Below are positions 1 through 6,478 of a stretch of DNA of 7,491 nucleotides, in pieces; positions within the stretch are counted from its first letter, which is position 1; each line of letters opens with the position of its first letter. The translations under genes were made by a program, and so were the position numbers. The DNA lies in contig CAYQUV010000035.1 of assembly GCA_964421005.1 (NCBI GenBank), positions 1 through 7,491 on the forward strand, given 5' to 3'. Source of the DNA: CAYQUV01 sp964421005. GTDB taxonomy: Bacteria > Patescibacteriota > Minisyncoccia > Minisyncoccales > CG1-02-41-26. Under the pieces are notes generated by a model. That model had not been told where the DNA came from and searched no databases. It saw only the letters and a list, made by a program, of their open reading frames with translations.

Positions 1-66
1 GGCAGGATTTGAACCTGCGAACCTTGGCCTTATAAGGACCCTGCTCTACCGCTGAGCTACGTGCGC
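1..66 (-). tRNA. tRNA-Ile (anticodon UAU), 3' end cut off by the window
   Basis: Read on the minus strand from base 66, the sequence folds as a tRNA: 5' acceptor strand GCGCACG, T8-A9, D stem GCTC/GAGC with loop AGCGGTA, anticodon loop CTTATAA, and T stem GCAGG/CCTGC around loop TTCAAAT. With U33 in place the anticodon is UAU, followed by A37 and A38, so it should decode AUA (Ile). The last visible base is C66, which pairs with G7. The rest of the acceptor strand, the discriminator base and any CCA lie beyond base 1. Two oddities: base pair 27-43 is a G-A mismatch, leaving four good pairs in the anticodon stem, and the variable region counts as 6 nt. It starts 3 nt after the ftsH stop on the same strand, so it is probably cut from the ftsH transcript. 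Confidence 0.93.
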
Positions 67-69
67 AGA

Positions 70-1941
70 TTATTTACCTTTCTTTTTTCGGATTTTCCTC
101 TTTTCTATTTTACTGCCTTTTACCAATTTTTCAAACTCTTCTTTTTCAATTGTTTCTTTTTCTATCAGAACTTTTGCTACCTTCTCAAGTGTCTTTTTCT
201 TTTTTTGTAAAATAGCCGTTGCTCTTTTTTCAGCAGTTTTTATGAATCTTTCTGTTTCTTTATCAATCTGAGCTGCTATTTTTTCAGAGTAATTTCTTTC
301 CGACTCTTGCTCCCAGCCTAAAAAGGGCAGCATTTCTCTTTTACCAAAAGAAATTGGTCCCAGGTTTGACATTCCGTATTTTGTTACCAGGCTTCTAGCA
401 AGGATACTTGCTTTTTCTAAATCATTTGCCGCTCCGGTTGAAATTTCTTTAAATTTTAATTTTTCGGCACAATAACCTCCAAGCAAAACTGAAAGTTCTG
501 CCAGAAATTCAGATTTCCGTTTGATTCTTTTTTCTTCTTTTGGTAGAGCCAGAGTATAGCCGGCTGCCAATCCTCTGGCAACAATTGAAATTTTCCTGAC
601 TTCTTCAGCTTCAGGAATAAAATGGGCGACTAAAGCATGACCGGTTTCATGGAAAGCAGAAATTTCCTTTTCCTGACCTGACAGAAGATGACTCTTTCTT
701 TCAGGTCCCAATAAAACCTTTTCTATTGATTCCAGAAGTTCATCCTGGGAAATCTGCTTTTTGTTGCGCCGGGCAGCTAAAATAGCCGCTTCGTTTACCA
801 AATTTGCTAAATCTGCTCCGGAAAAGCCGGGGGTTCTTTCGGCAACCTCAGTCAAATTAACATCTAAAGTTAAAGGTTTTTCTCGGCAGTGAATTCTCAA
901 AATTGCCTCTCTACCTTTGACATCGGGTAAATCTAAGACAATTCTTCTGTCGAATCTCCCTGGTCTTAGTAAAGCCGGGTCTAAATGTTCTGGCTTGTTT
1001 GTGGCTGCTATGACTATTACCCCTGTTTCTCTTTCAAAGCCATCCATTTCAGCTAAAATCTGGTTTAAGGTTTGCTCTCTTTCTTCGTGACCTCCGCCTA
1101 TTCCCGGTGTTCTTATTTTCCCTATTGCATCAAGTTCGTCAATAAAGATAATGCTCGGTTGATTCTTTTTTGCCGTCTCAAACAAGCTGCGGACCCGAGC
1201 CGAACCTACTCCAACAAACAGTTCCACAAAAGCAGAACCAACTATGGAAAAGAAGGGAACTCCGCTTTCCATGGCTACGGCCCGGGCTAACATTGTTTTT
1301 CCTGTACCCGGAGGTCCTACCAAAAGAACTCCTCTTGGTATCCGTGCTCCCATTTTCCAGAACTTTTTTGGATTTTTAAGAAAATCAACTACTTCTTTTA
1401 TTTCTTCTTTCGCTTCTTCTAAGTCGGCGATATCTTTGAAAGTTACTTTTTCTCCCCGGGGTTTGCCGATACCGAACATTTTTGCCGGGGCTTTTAAAAA
1501 ACTGAAAGTCTGACCGGCTCCTTCTTTTGCCTGTTTGAAAATCATCCAGAAAAGCCAGCCAAAAATCAAAATGGGAACTAAAAGAGCCAATAAAGGAATC
1601 AGCCAGGTTAAAGCACTTTCTTTTTCTTTTTCAATTTTTACTCCGATTTCTTTAATCTTCTCTTTTTCTATTCCGTAATTGCTCAAAGATTCAAAAAGAG
1701 AAACTCCCGCCTCTTTTCTTGTTAAAACTGTTTCTCCCGATTTATAAACTATTGAAATTTCCTCACCACTTATTTCAATTTCTTTGATTTTATTTTCTTC
1801 AAGTTCTTTGGCGAACTGACTGAAGGGAATTTCTTTTTCTTTTTTGAAACTTTCCGGGCTGAGTATAGCAAAGATACCCGAAATCACAATTAAAATCAGG
1901 ATTATTAAGAGAAAGTTTTTTAGAAGCTTTTTTATTACCAT
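70..1941 (-). CDS. ftsH: ATP-dependent zinc metalloprotease FtsH
   Basis: This is a membrane-anchored AAA+ protease that unfolds and degrades damaged or unassembled membrane proteins and short-lived regulators, working as a hexamer with its active sites in the cytoplasm. At 623 residues it is a normal length. Membrane helices are near residues 9-28 and 111-135, flanking a small extracytoplasmic domain. The AAA+ module has Walker A GPPGTGKT (209-216), the pore loop FVG (242-244), Walker B with IDELDAIG (267-274), sensor-1 ATN (313-315) and arginine fingers in RPGRF (326-330). The zinc site is HETGH (431-435, catalytic E432), with the third ligand probably D507 in STGAANDL. The C-terminus is a helical lysine-rich tail. 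A small departure is VGSARVR (245-251), where most homologues have VGASRVR. The ATG directly follows the TAA of the upstream S1 gene, so no earlier start is possible and translational coupling is likely. No Shine-Dalgarno motif is seen. Confidence 0.98.
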   Translation of the reverse strand: MVIKKLLKNFLLIILILIVISGIFAILSPESFKKEKEIPFSQFAKELEENKIKEIEISGEEISIVYKSGETVLTRKEAGVSLFESLSNYGIEKEKIKEIGVKIEKEKESALTWLIPLLALLVPILIFGWLFWMIFKQAKEGAGQTFSFLKAPAKMFGIGKPRGEKVTFKDIADLEEAKEEIKEVVDFLKNPKKFWKMGARIPRGVLLVGPPGTGKTMLARAVAMESGVPFFSIVGSAFVELFVGVGSARVRSLFETAKKNQPSIIFIDELDAIGKIRTPGIGGGHEEREQTLNQILAEMDGFERETGVIVIAATNKPEHLDPALLRPGRFDRRIVLDLPDVKGREAILRIHCREKPLTLDVNLTEVAERTPGFSGADLANLVNEAAILAARRNKKQISQDELLESIEKVLLGPERKSHLLSGQEKEISAFHETGHALVAHFIPEAEEVRKISIVARGLAAGYTLALPKEEKRIKRKSEFLAELSVLLGGYCAEKLKFKEISTGAANDLEKASILARSLVTKYGMSNLGPISFGKREMLPFLGWEQESERNYSEKIAAQIDKETERFIKTAEKRATAILQKKKKTLEKVAKVLIEKETIEKEEFEKLVKGSKIEKRKIRKKKGK

Positions 1942-2766
1942 TTATGTCTTTAAGGAAAGATAAATTCGGTTGTCGATAATTTTAATGATTTTAGCTTTAA
2001 TTTTTTGACCTGTTTTGAGAATATTTTCTGGTTTTTCTTTTTTAGAAATTTCTGAAGAATATAAAAGCCCTTCTATGCCTTTTTTAAGTTCAACAAAAGC
2101 CCCGAAATTTGTTACTCCAGTAATTTTTCCTTCAACAATATCTCCTACTTGATAGTTTTTTATAATATCTTTTTCTGTTTCTTTTGCTTCTTCTGGTTCT
2201 ATCTCGGAAGCTTTTTCTGACAGAATCAACTTTCCTTTTTTTTGTTCAAGGTCAATGATTTTTACCGTTAAACTCTGGCCAATAAATTTTTGTAAAGCCC
2301 TGGCTATTTTGGAAGTATTGCCATCTTTAATTTTTGGATAGTGCTGTGGTCGGAGATGGGAAACGGGCAAGAAAGCTGGAATCCCCTTGACTTCAGAAAT
2401 TAAGCCTCCTTTATTAACCTTACTAATCTTTACTTCAATGGATTTATTTTTTTCTTTAAAATCATGCAGTTCTTTCCACGCAAGGTCCCTTGAGGCGTCA
2501 ATAGCTGAAAGTTCTCTGTAACCGTCTTCGTTTTCTAAATTTATCACTTTAGCGGAAATACTCTCTCCGGTTTTCAGGTTTTTCAAAATATCTTTGGCTT
2601 TTTGAAATTCAATGCCGTAGATTATGCCAATTCCCTTGGCTCCCAAATCCAAAAACAGAGATTGTCTTCCTTGGGCTACAACCTTTCCTTCAACAATCTC
2701 TCCGATTTTAGGCGGAGGGATTATTTCCGATTTAACTTTTCTTAGTGGTTTCAGTTTTAATGCCAT
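1942..2766 (-). CDS. rpsA: S1 RNA-binding domain protein, probable short 30S ribosomal protein S1
   Basis: The 274-residue protein has three S1-type OB-fold repeats. Repeat 1 is about residues 20-90 (IGEIVEGKVVAQGRQSLFLD). Repeat 2 is about 105-185 and contains GIPAFLPVSHL, the loop typical of ribosomal S1. Repeat 3 is about 205-272 and has the clearest signature, VGDIVEGKITGVTNFGAFVE followed by GIEGLLYSSEI. An acidic linker (about 186-200) precedes repeat 3. Bacterial S1 binds the 30S subunit and single-stranded mRNA to help initiation. E. coli S1 has six repeats, and short versions are usual in reduced genomes. It is the first gene of the leftward unit with ftsH. The ATG lies only 8 nt from a predicted -10 box, which suggests a leaderless or nearly leaderless message. 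The family is clear, but calling it the true ribosomal S1 rather than another S1-domain protein is an inference. Confidence 0.85.
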   Translation of the reverse strand: MALKLKPLRKVKSEIIPPPKIGEIVEGKVVAQGRQSLFLDLGAKGIGIIYGIEFQKAKDILKNLKTGESISAKVINLENEDGYRELSAIDASRDLAWKELHDFKEKNKSIEVKISKVNKGGLISEVKGIPAFLPVSHLRPQHYPKIKDGNTSKIARALQKFIGQSLTVKIIDLEQKKGKLILSEKASEIEPEEAKETEKDIIKNYQVGDIVEGKITGVTNFGAFVELKKGIEGLLYSSEISKKEKPENILKTGQKIKAKIIKIIDNRIYLSLKT

Positions 2767-2774
2767 AATTCAAG

Positions 2775-2802
2775 AATATATGTTAATACATTAACGAATC
2801 AA
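2775..2802 (-). promoter_or_regulatory. Predicted promoter of the S1-ftsH-tRNA unit
   Basis: On the minus strand a -35-like TTGATT (2802-2797) is followed after 16 nt by TATATT (2780-2775), a good match to a vegetative sigma-70 promoter. Only 8 nt separate the -10 box from the S1 ATG, so transcription should begin at or 1-2 nt before the start codon. The upstream edge of the -35 box overlaps the first two bases of the 56-nt repeat array. Predicted by eye from spacing and consensus. Confidence 0.6.
2782..2795. promoter_or_regulatory. Palindrome inside the S1 promoter, possible operator
   Basis: GTTAATACATTAAC is an inverted repeat with perfect 6-nt arms (GTTAAT/ATTAAC) and a 2-nt centre. It fills most of the 16-nt spacer between the predicted -35 and -10 boxes of the leftward promoter, so a dimeric protein bound here would block RNA polymerase. 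No cognate regulator is visible in the window. In AT-rich DNA a short palindrome can arise by chance. Confidence 0.35.
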
Positions 2803-2940
2803 GGTTCTCGCCGAAGGCGAGGTTCTTAGTCAATGGCTTGCCGAAGGCAAACATACAAGGTTCTCGCCGAAGGCGAGGTTCTTAGTCAATGGCTTGCCGA
2901 AGGCAAACATACAAGGTTCTCGCCGAAGGCGAGGTTCTTA
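2801..2940. repeat. Tandem 56-nt repeat, 2.5 copies, alternating GCC-GAA-GGC hairpins
   Basis: Two identical 56-nt units (2801-2856 and 2857-2912) are followed by an exact half unit of 28 nt (2913-2940). Each full unit carries hairpin A, CTCGCCGAAGGCGAG (6-bp stem, GAA loop; 2807-2821, 2863-2877 and, in the half unit, 2919-2933), and hairpin B, TTGCCGAAGGCAA (5-bp stem, GAA loop; 2838-2850 and 2894-2906). The nonamer GCCGAAGGC therefore occurs five times in about 130 nt; I did not notice it elsewhere in the window. The array lies between two divergent predicted promoters and upstream of both start sites, so it is probably outside both mRNAs. The 56-nt period is not a multiple of three, which argues against coding. 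It resembles dispersed REP-like palindromes, but its family is unknown to me. Confidence 0.95.
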
Positions 2941-2970
2941 TAAAATAAATATAACAGAAGAATATAGATA

Positions 2971-3000
2971 TTGCAAGAGCAGAGGCTTTTGTGATAAGAT
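2971..3000 (+). promoter_or_regulatory. Predicted promoter of the MBL-TM protein-gyrA unit
   Basis: TTGCAA (2971-2976) and TAAGAT (2995-3000) are separated by 18 nt, and the -10 is extended by TG one base upstream (TGATAAGAT, 2992-3000). Transcription would start near 3007, giving a leader of about 12 nt before the ATG at 3019. That leader is AT-rich and contains only a weak GAG as a possible ribosome-binding element. Confidence 0.6.
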
Positions 3001-3018
3001 AAATAGAGAAATAAAATT

Positions 3019-3651
3019 ATGATTATTGATTGGCACGGACAATCTTTTTTTGAAATTGACATCAAAAACGAAGAAAAAGTTGTTTTGGTTATAGACCCGT
3101 TTGCTAAAAGTTTAGGATTAAAGGTCCCAAAGATTGAGGCTGATATTTTACTTTTAACCAACCCTGCCCAGGAGATAGAAAATATTAAAGAAAAGTTCGG
3201 CCAGCCGTTTTTGATTAATCAGCAGGGAGAATACGAGTTGAAAGGTGTTTTTGTAAAAGGGATTGCCTCTGTTGGTGGAGAAGAAACTTCCAGTATAATC
3301 TATAAAATAGAAGGAGAAGGGATGAAAATTTGTCATCTTGGAATGATAAACCAGAAAGAGTTGACCCCTCAGCAGCTGGAAGAAATTGGAGAAGTGGATA
3401 TTCTGATGGTTCCGGTTGGAGGAAGATCTACTCTTTCTTCAAAAACAGCTGCTGATATTATTTCCCAGATTGAGCCGAAATTAATTATTCCAATGTGCTA
3501 TAAAATCCCGCAGATTAAATTAGAACTTGAGAGTCTGGATAATTTTTTAAAAGTAGAGGGAATTCAAAAAATCGAGCCCCAGAAAAGATTGAAAATAAGT
3601 TTAAAAGATTTACCGAAAGAGGAAGCAGAAATTATAGTTTTGAGCCCTTAA
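3019..3651 (+). CDS. Metallo-beta-lactamase-fold protein (COG2220-like) lacking most metal ligands
   Basis: The 210-residue protein matches the small MBL-fold hydrolases of the Lactamase_B_3/UPF0173 type. The recognisable framework is WHGQSFFEI (5-13), LVIDPF (23-28), GEYELKGV (70-77), ICHLG (104-108), EEIGEVDILMVPVGG (121-135) and EPKLIIPMCYK (152-162). The metal site is largely gone. The family motif THxHxDH is here TNPAQEI (47-53); the histidine expected after GI(P/A)SF is absent (SVGG, 84-87); HLGD has become HLGM (106-109); and PMHY has become PMCY (158-161). Family members are metal-dependent hydrolases, but this one is unlikely to bind a normal dinuclear centre and may be a pseudoenzyme with a structural or binding role. 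The reading frame is intact and ends cleanly, so it is not simply a decayed gene. It is first in a tight unit: the next gene starts 1 nt after its stop. Confidence 0.85.
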   Translation: MIIDWHGQSFFEIDIKNEEKVVLVIDPFAKSLGLKVPKIEADILLLTNPAQEIENIKEKFGQPFLINQQGEYELKGVFVKGIASVGGEETSSIIYKIEGEGMKICHLGMINQKELTPQQLEEIGEVDILMVPVGGRSTLSSKTAADIISQIEPKLIIPMCYKIPQIKLELESLDNFLKVEGIQKIEPQKRLKISLKDLPKEEAEIIVLSP

Positions 3652-3652
3652 A

Positions 3653-3931
3653 ATGCAGTTTTCCAAACAGATTCAAAGTCTTAACCATCGCTCCAAAGGA
3701 ATTATTATTTTTATCATAATTTTTATTTTGGCTGTCCCTTTTGTTTTCTATATCGGGAAAAATTTTAAAAGAAGATTAGAAGAATTTGAAAAAGAAAAGT
3801 TTTTGAAGCAACTTAATTTAGAGAGAATAAAGGAAAAAAAGAGTGAATTGGAAAGTAAACTTAGTGATGAATTTAAGAAATTGGAAGAAATAGAAAATTC
3901 ATTTTCTGTCCCAACCATTTCCGCTGAATAA
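3653..3931 (+). CDS. Small single-pass membrane protein with coiled-coil tail, function unknown
   Basis: This 92-residue protein is not recognised as a named family. It has a short basic N-terminus (K5, R13, K15), one strongly hydrophobic helix at about residues 16-34 (GIIIFIIIFILAVPFVFYIG), a basic patch KNFKRR (36-41), and a charged, probably helical coiled-coil region at about 41-82 rich in Glu, Lys and Leu, ending in a short non-helical tail (SVPTISAE). There is no typical signal-peptide cleavage site, so the helix is probably a membrane anchor. Positive charge flanks both sides of the helix, so the topology is uncertain. It starts 1 nt after the MBL-protein stop and ends 11 nt before the gyrA start, so the three genes are almost certainly co-transcribed. 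The layout loosely recalls FtsL/DivIC-like bitopic proteins, but nothing specific supports that. Confidence 0.8.
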   Translation: MQFSKQIQSLNHRSKGIIIFIIIFILAVPFVFYIGKNFKRRLEEFEKEKFLKQLNLERIKEKKSELESKLSDEFKKLEEIENSFSVPTISAE

Positions 3932-3942
3932 ACTTTGAATTT

Positions 3943-6396
3943 ATGCCGGATAACTCTCAAAAACTGAATAAAGAGATAGGTTATATCAAATCCCGGGAAA
4001 TAACAGATGAAATGCAGGAGAGCTATTTAGATTACGCAATGAGCGTTATTATCTCCCGAGCCCTGCCTGATGTCCGGGATGGTTTAAAGCCTGTTCATCG
4101 CAGAATTTTGTACGCTATGTATGAAATGGGATTGAAGCATAATGTAAAGTTCAGAAAATCAGCCACGGTTGTTGGAGAAACTTTGGGGAAATTTCATCCT
4201 CACGGCGATGCTGCTGTTTACGATGCCTTAGTCCGGATGACTCAAGACTTCTCTTTAAGGTATCCTCTGGTTCAAGGTCAGGGGAATTTTGGTTCAATTG
4301 ATGGGGACTCAGCGGCTGCTCAAAGATATACGGAATGCCGGCTTTCGGCAATCGGTGAAGAAATGCTTCAAAACATTGAAAAAGAAACGGTAGATTTTCG
4401 TCCCAATTATGACGGTACAAGAAAAGAACCGGTTGTTTTGCCCTCGCCCTTTCCCCAGTTATTGCTCAATGGTTCTTTGGGTATTGCCGTTGGTATGGCA
4501 ACCAATATTCCTCCTCACAATCTTTCTGAAATTTTAAATGCCTCTATCTATTTACTCAATCATCCTTCTTCAACAACCGAAGACCTTTTCCAGTTTATCC
4601 AGGGACCTGATTTTCCGACAGGGGGTATAATTTTTGGCAAAAAAGACATAATCTCTGCTTATTCTCAAGGTAAGGGCCCAATCTTAATGAGAGGAAGAGC
4701 CGAGATTAGAGAACAAAAAAGAGGTATTTACAGGATTATAATCACTGAAATTCCTTTTCAGGTTCAAAAAGCAGACCTGGTACGGGAATTTGCAAAATTA
4801 GTTGAAGACAAGAAAATTGAGGGCGTAAAGAATATCAGAGACGAGTCGGACAGACAGGGAATGCGGATTGTTATTGATTTGAAAAAAGATTCTTTTCCTA
4901 AAAAAATCTTAAATGCCCTTTACAAATACTCAAGTTTACAAAAAACTTTTTATTTGAATATGCTGGCTTTGGTTGATGGAATCCAGCCTAAGGTTCTTTC
5001 TTTAAGCGATGTCCTCAGTTTATATTTGAAGCATAAAAAAGAAGTTGTTTTGAGAAGAACAAGGTTTGATTTAAGAAAGGCTAAAGAAAGAGCTCATATC
5101 CTGGAAGGCTTAATGGTGGCTCTCCGTAATATTGACGAAGTGATAAAAACCATTAAGAAGTCAGATTCCCGGGATGATGCTCAAAGGAAATTGATGCGGA
5201 AGTTTAAATTAACCCAAGTTCAGGCAAATGCTATTTTGGAAATGAAACTTCAAAATTTGGCTAAATTGGAACGGGAGAAAATAGAAAAGGAACTTAAAGA
5301 TTTGGAAAAGAGAATAAGGGAATTGAATTTAATCCTGAAAAGTCCAAAGAAATTAAAGAACGTGATTGAAAAAGAACTCAGGGAGATGGAGGAAAAGTAC
5401 AGAGATGAAAGGAAAACAAAAGTTATTTCTTCAAAACCCGGAGAAATTGGGGAGGAAGAATTAATTCCAAAGGCAGAAACGATTATTATTTTGACTCAAG
5501 GAGGGTTTATTAAAAGAGTTAAGCCATCTTTGTATAAAACTCAAAAAAGAGGCGGAAAAGGGATTATCGGAATGGAAATTACAAAAGAAGATATGGTTGA
5601 ACACTTTTTGATAGCTAACACTTTAGATAAACTTTTATTTTTTACCGACTCTGGCAAGGTTTTTCAATGTCAGGTTTGGGAAATTCCGGAAATGGGAAGA
5701 GTATCCAAAGGAAGAGGGTTATTGAATTTTCTAGAAATAGCCCCGACCGAGAAAGTTTTGAGTTTAATTCCTTACAGCAAAGAAGATGAATCGGAGAAAA
5801 AATACTTGGTTATGGTTACCCGAAATGGTATAATCAAGAAAACAGAACTTTCGGCTTTTCGCAATGTTCGGAGGAACGGCTTGAGAGCCATAAAATTAAC
5901 CACAGGAGATCTTCTCTGCGGAGCAGGAATTGTTAATCGGGGAGAAGAAATAATTTTACTGACAAAAAAAGGAAAATCTATCAGATTCCGAGAAAAAGAT
6001 TTAAGAGAAATGGGAAGAGGAGCAGCCGGTGTTCGCGGAGTAAGATTGGGAAAAGGAGACGCCGTTATCAGGATGGATGTTGTAAATAAATCAAAAAATT
6101 ATTTACTAATTATTACGGAAAACGGCTACGGTAAAAGAACTAAAATCGGAGAATACCGTTTACAGAAAAGAGGGGGCTCGGGGATAAAAGCTGCTAAAAT
6201 TACTGAAAAAACAGGAGACATTGCTTTTGCTCAAGTTCTCAAAGAAGAGGAGAAAGATTTATTCGTTATTTCCAAGAAAGGCCAGATTATAAGAATACCG
6301 ATTGGTTCAATTTCTGTTTTAGGAAGAGCGGCCTCCGGAGTAAGGATAATGAGATTAGATAAAAGAGACAAAGTAGCTTCGGCCATCTGTTTATAA
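3943..6396 (+). CDS. gyrA: DNA gyrase subunit A
   Basis: This is the breakage-reunion subunit of the type IIA topoisomerase that, with GyrB and ATP, puts negative supercoils into DNA. Its 817 residues are full length. The winged-helix/tower part carries the quinolone-pocket segment GKFHPHGDAAVYDALVRM (82-99) and the catalytic tyrosine Y129, preceded by R128, in SAAAQRYTECRL. The coiled coil and C-gate region lie near 360-490 (LKHKKEVVLRRTRFDL at 362-377). The C-terminal beta-pinwheel spans about 505-817 and contains a canonical GyrA box, QKRGGKG (534-540), which marks it as GyrA rather than ParC. A second box-like motif, QKRGGSG, is at 741-747. Ala90 occupies the position of E. coli Ser83, while Asp94 matches Asp87. 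The ATG lies 11 nt after the upstream stop with no Shine-Dalgarno motif, so coupled translation is likely. Confidence 0.98.
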   Translation: MPDNSQKLNKEIGYIKSREITDEMQESYLDYAMSVIISRALPDVRDGLKPVHRRILYAMYEMGLKHNVKFRKSATVVGETLGKFHPHGDAAVYDALVRMTQDFSLRYPLVQGQGNFGSIDGDSAAAQRYTECRLSAIGEEMLQNIEKETVDFRPNYDGTRKEPVVLPSPFPQLLLNGSLGIAVGMATNIPPHNLSEILNASIYLLNHPSSTTEDLFQFIQGPDFPTGGIIFGKKDIISAYSQGKGPILMRGRAEIREQKRGIYRIIITEIPFQVQKADLVREFAKLVEDKKIEGVKNIRDESDRQGMRIVIDLKKDSFPKKILNALYKYSSLQKTFYLNMLALVDGIQPKVLSLSDVLSLYLKHKKEVVLRRTRFDLRKAKERAHILEGLMVALRNIDEVIKTIKKSDSRDDAQRKLMRKFKLTQVQANAILEMKLQNLAKLEREKIEKELKDLEKRIRELNLILKSPKKLKNVIEKELREMEEKYRDERKTKVISSKPGEIGEEELIPKAETIIILTQGGFIKRVKPSLYKTQKRGGKGIIGMEITKEDMVEHFLIANTLDKLLFFTDSGKVFQCQVWEIPEMGRVSKGRGLLNFLEIAPTEKVLSLIPYSKEDESEKKYLVMVTRNGIIKKTELSAFRNVRRNGLRAIKLTTGDLLCGAGIVNRGEEIILLTKKGKSIRFREKDLREMGRGAAGVRGVRLGKGDAVIRMDVVNKSKNYLLIITENGYGKRTKIGEYRLQKRGGSGIKAAKITEKTGDIAFAQVLKEEEKDLFVISKKGQIIRIPIGSISVLGRAASGVRIMRLDKRDKVASAICL

Positions 6397-6397
6397 A

Positions 6398-6428
6398 TTG
6401 AACCGGTTTTTGTAAATTACTGTATAAA
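6398..6428 (+). promoter_or_regulatory. Possible promoter in the gyrA-methyltransferase gap
   Basis: TTGAAC (6398-6403) and TATAAA (6423-6428, preceded directly by TG) are 19 nt apart, slightly wider than ideal. A start near 6435 would leave a leader of about 45 nt before the ATG at 6479. The 81-nt gap also contains the perfect palindrome AGATATATCT (6453-6462). I see no convincing terminator for gyrA here, so read-through into the methyltransferase gene is also possible. Confidence 0.35.
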
Positions 6429-6478
6429 ATCGCAGAAATGTGTCCGAAGCGGAGATATATCTGATTCTCTAAACTAAT

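Noticed and set aside
1072..1513. Three overlapping rightward open frames inside ftsH
   Set aside because: They lie opposite the highly conserved AAA+ core of FtsH. The frames are open as a side effect of that coding sequence and show no protein-like composition or start signals.
2807..2821. cUUCGg tetraloop when the repeat hairpin is read on the minus strand
   Set aside because: With the full 6-bp stem paired the loop is the three bases TTC. Closing C-UUCG-G would throw the lower stem out of register.
2801..2940. Possible mini CRISPR array: a 28-nt palindromic repeat three times with 28-nt intervals
   Set aside because: The two intervals are identical to each other and carry the same hairpin core as the repeat, so they are not acquired spacers. 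There is no cas gene or leader nearby. It is a tandem repeat that an automatic CRISPR finder could miscall.
2886..3161. Leftward open frame of 91 codons across the repeats and the start of the MBL gene
   Set aside because: It is antisense to the conserved MBL N-terminus, runs through non-coding repeats and the rightward promoter, and its translation has no recognisable domain.
4151..4420. Leftward open frame opposite the GyrA active-site region
   Set aside because: It is fully antisense to the most conserved part of gyrA, with no promoter or family resemblance.
6399..6415. AACCGGTT followed by T residues after gyrA as a terminator
   Set aside because: It is an 8-nt palindrome with no loop and a short T run, so it cannot form a normal intrinsic-terminator hairpin.
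6442..6452. Small hairpin TCCG-AAG-CGGA in the gyrA-methyltransferase gap as another member of the 56-nt repeat family
   Set aside because: It has only 4 bp, a different core and no T tract; the resemblance to GCCGAAGGC is too slight to claim.
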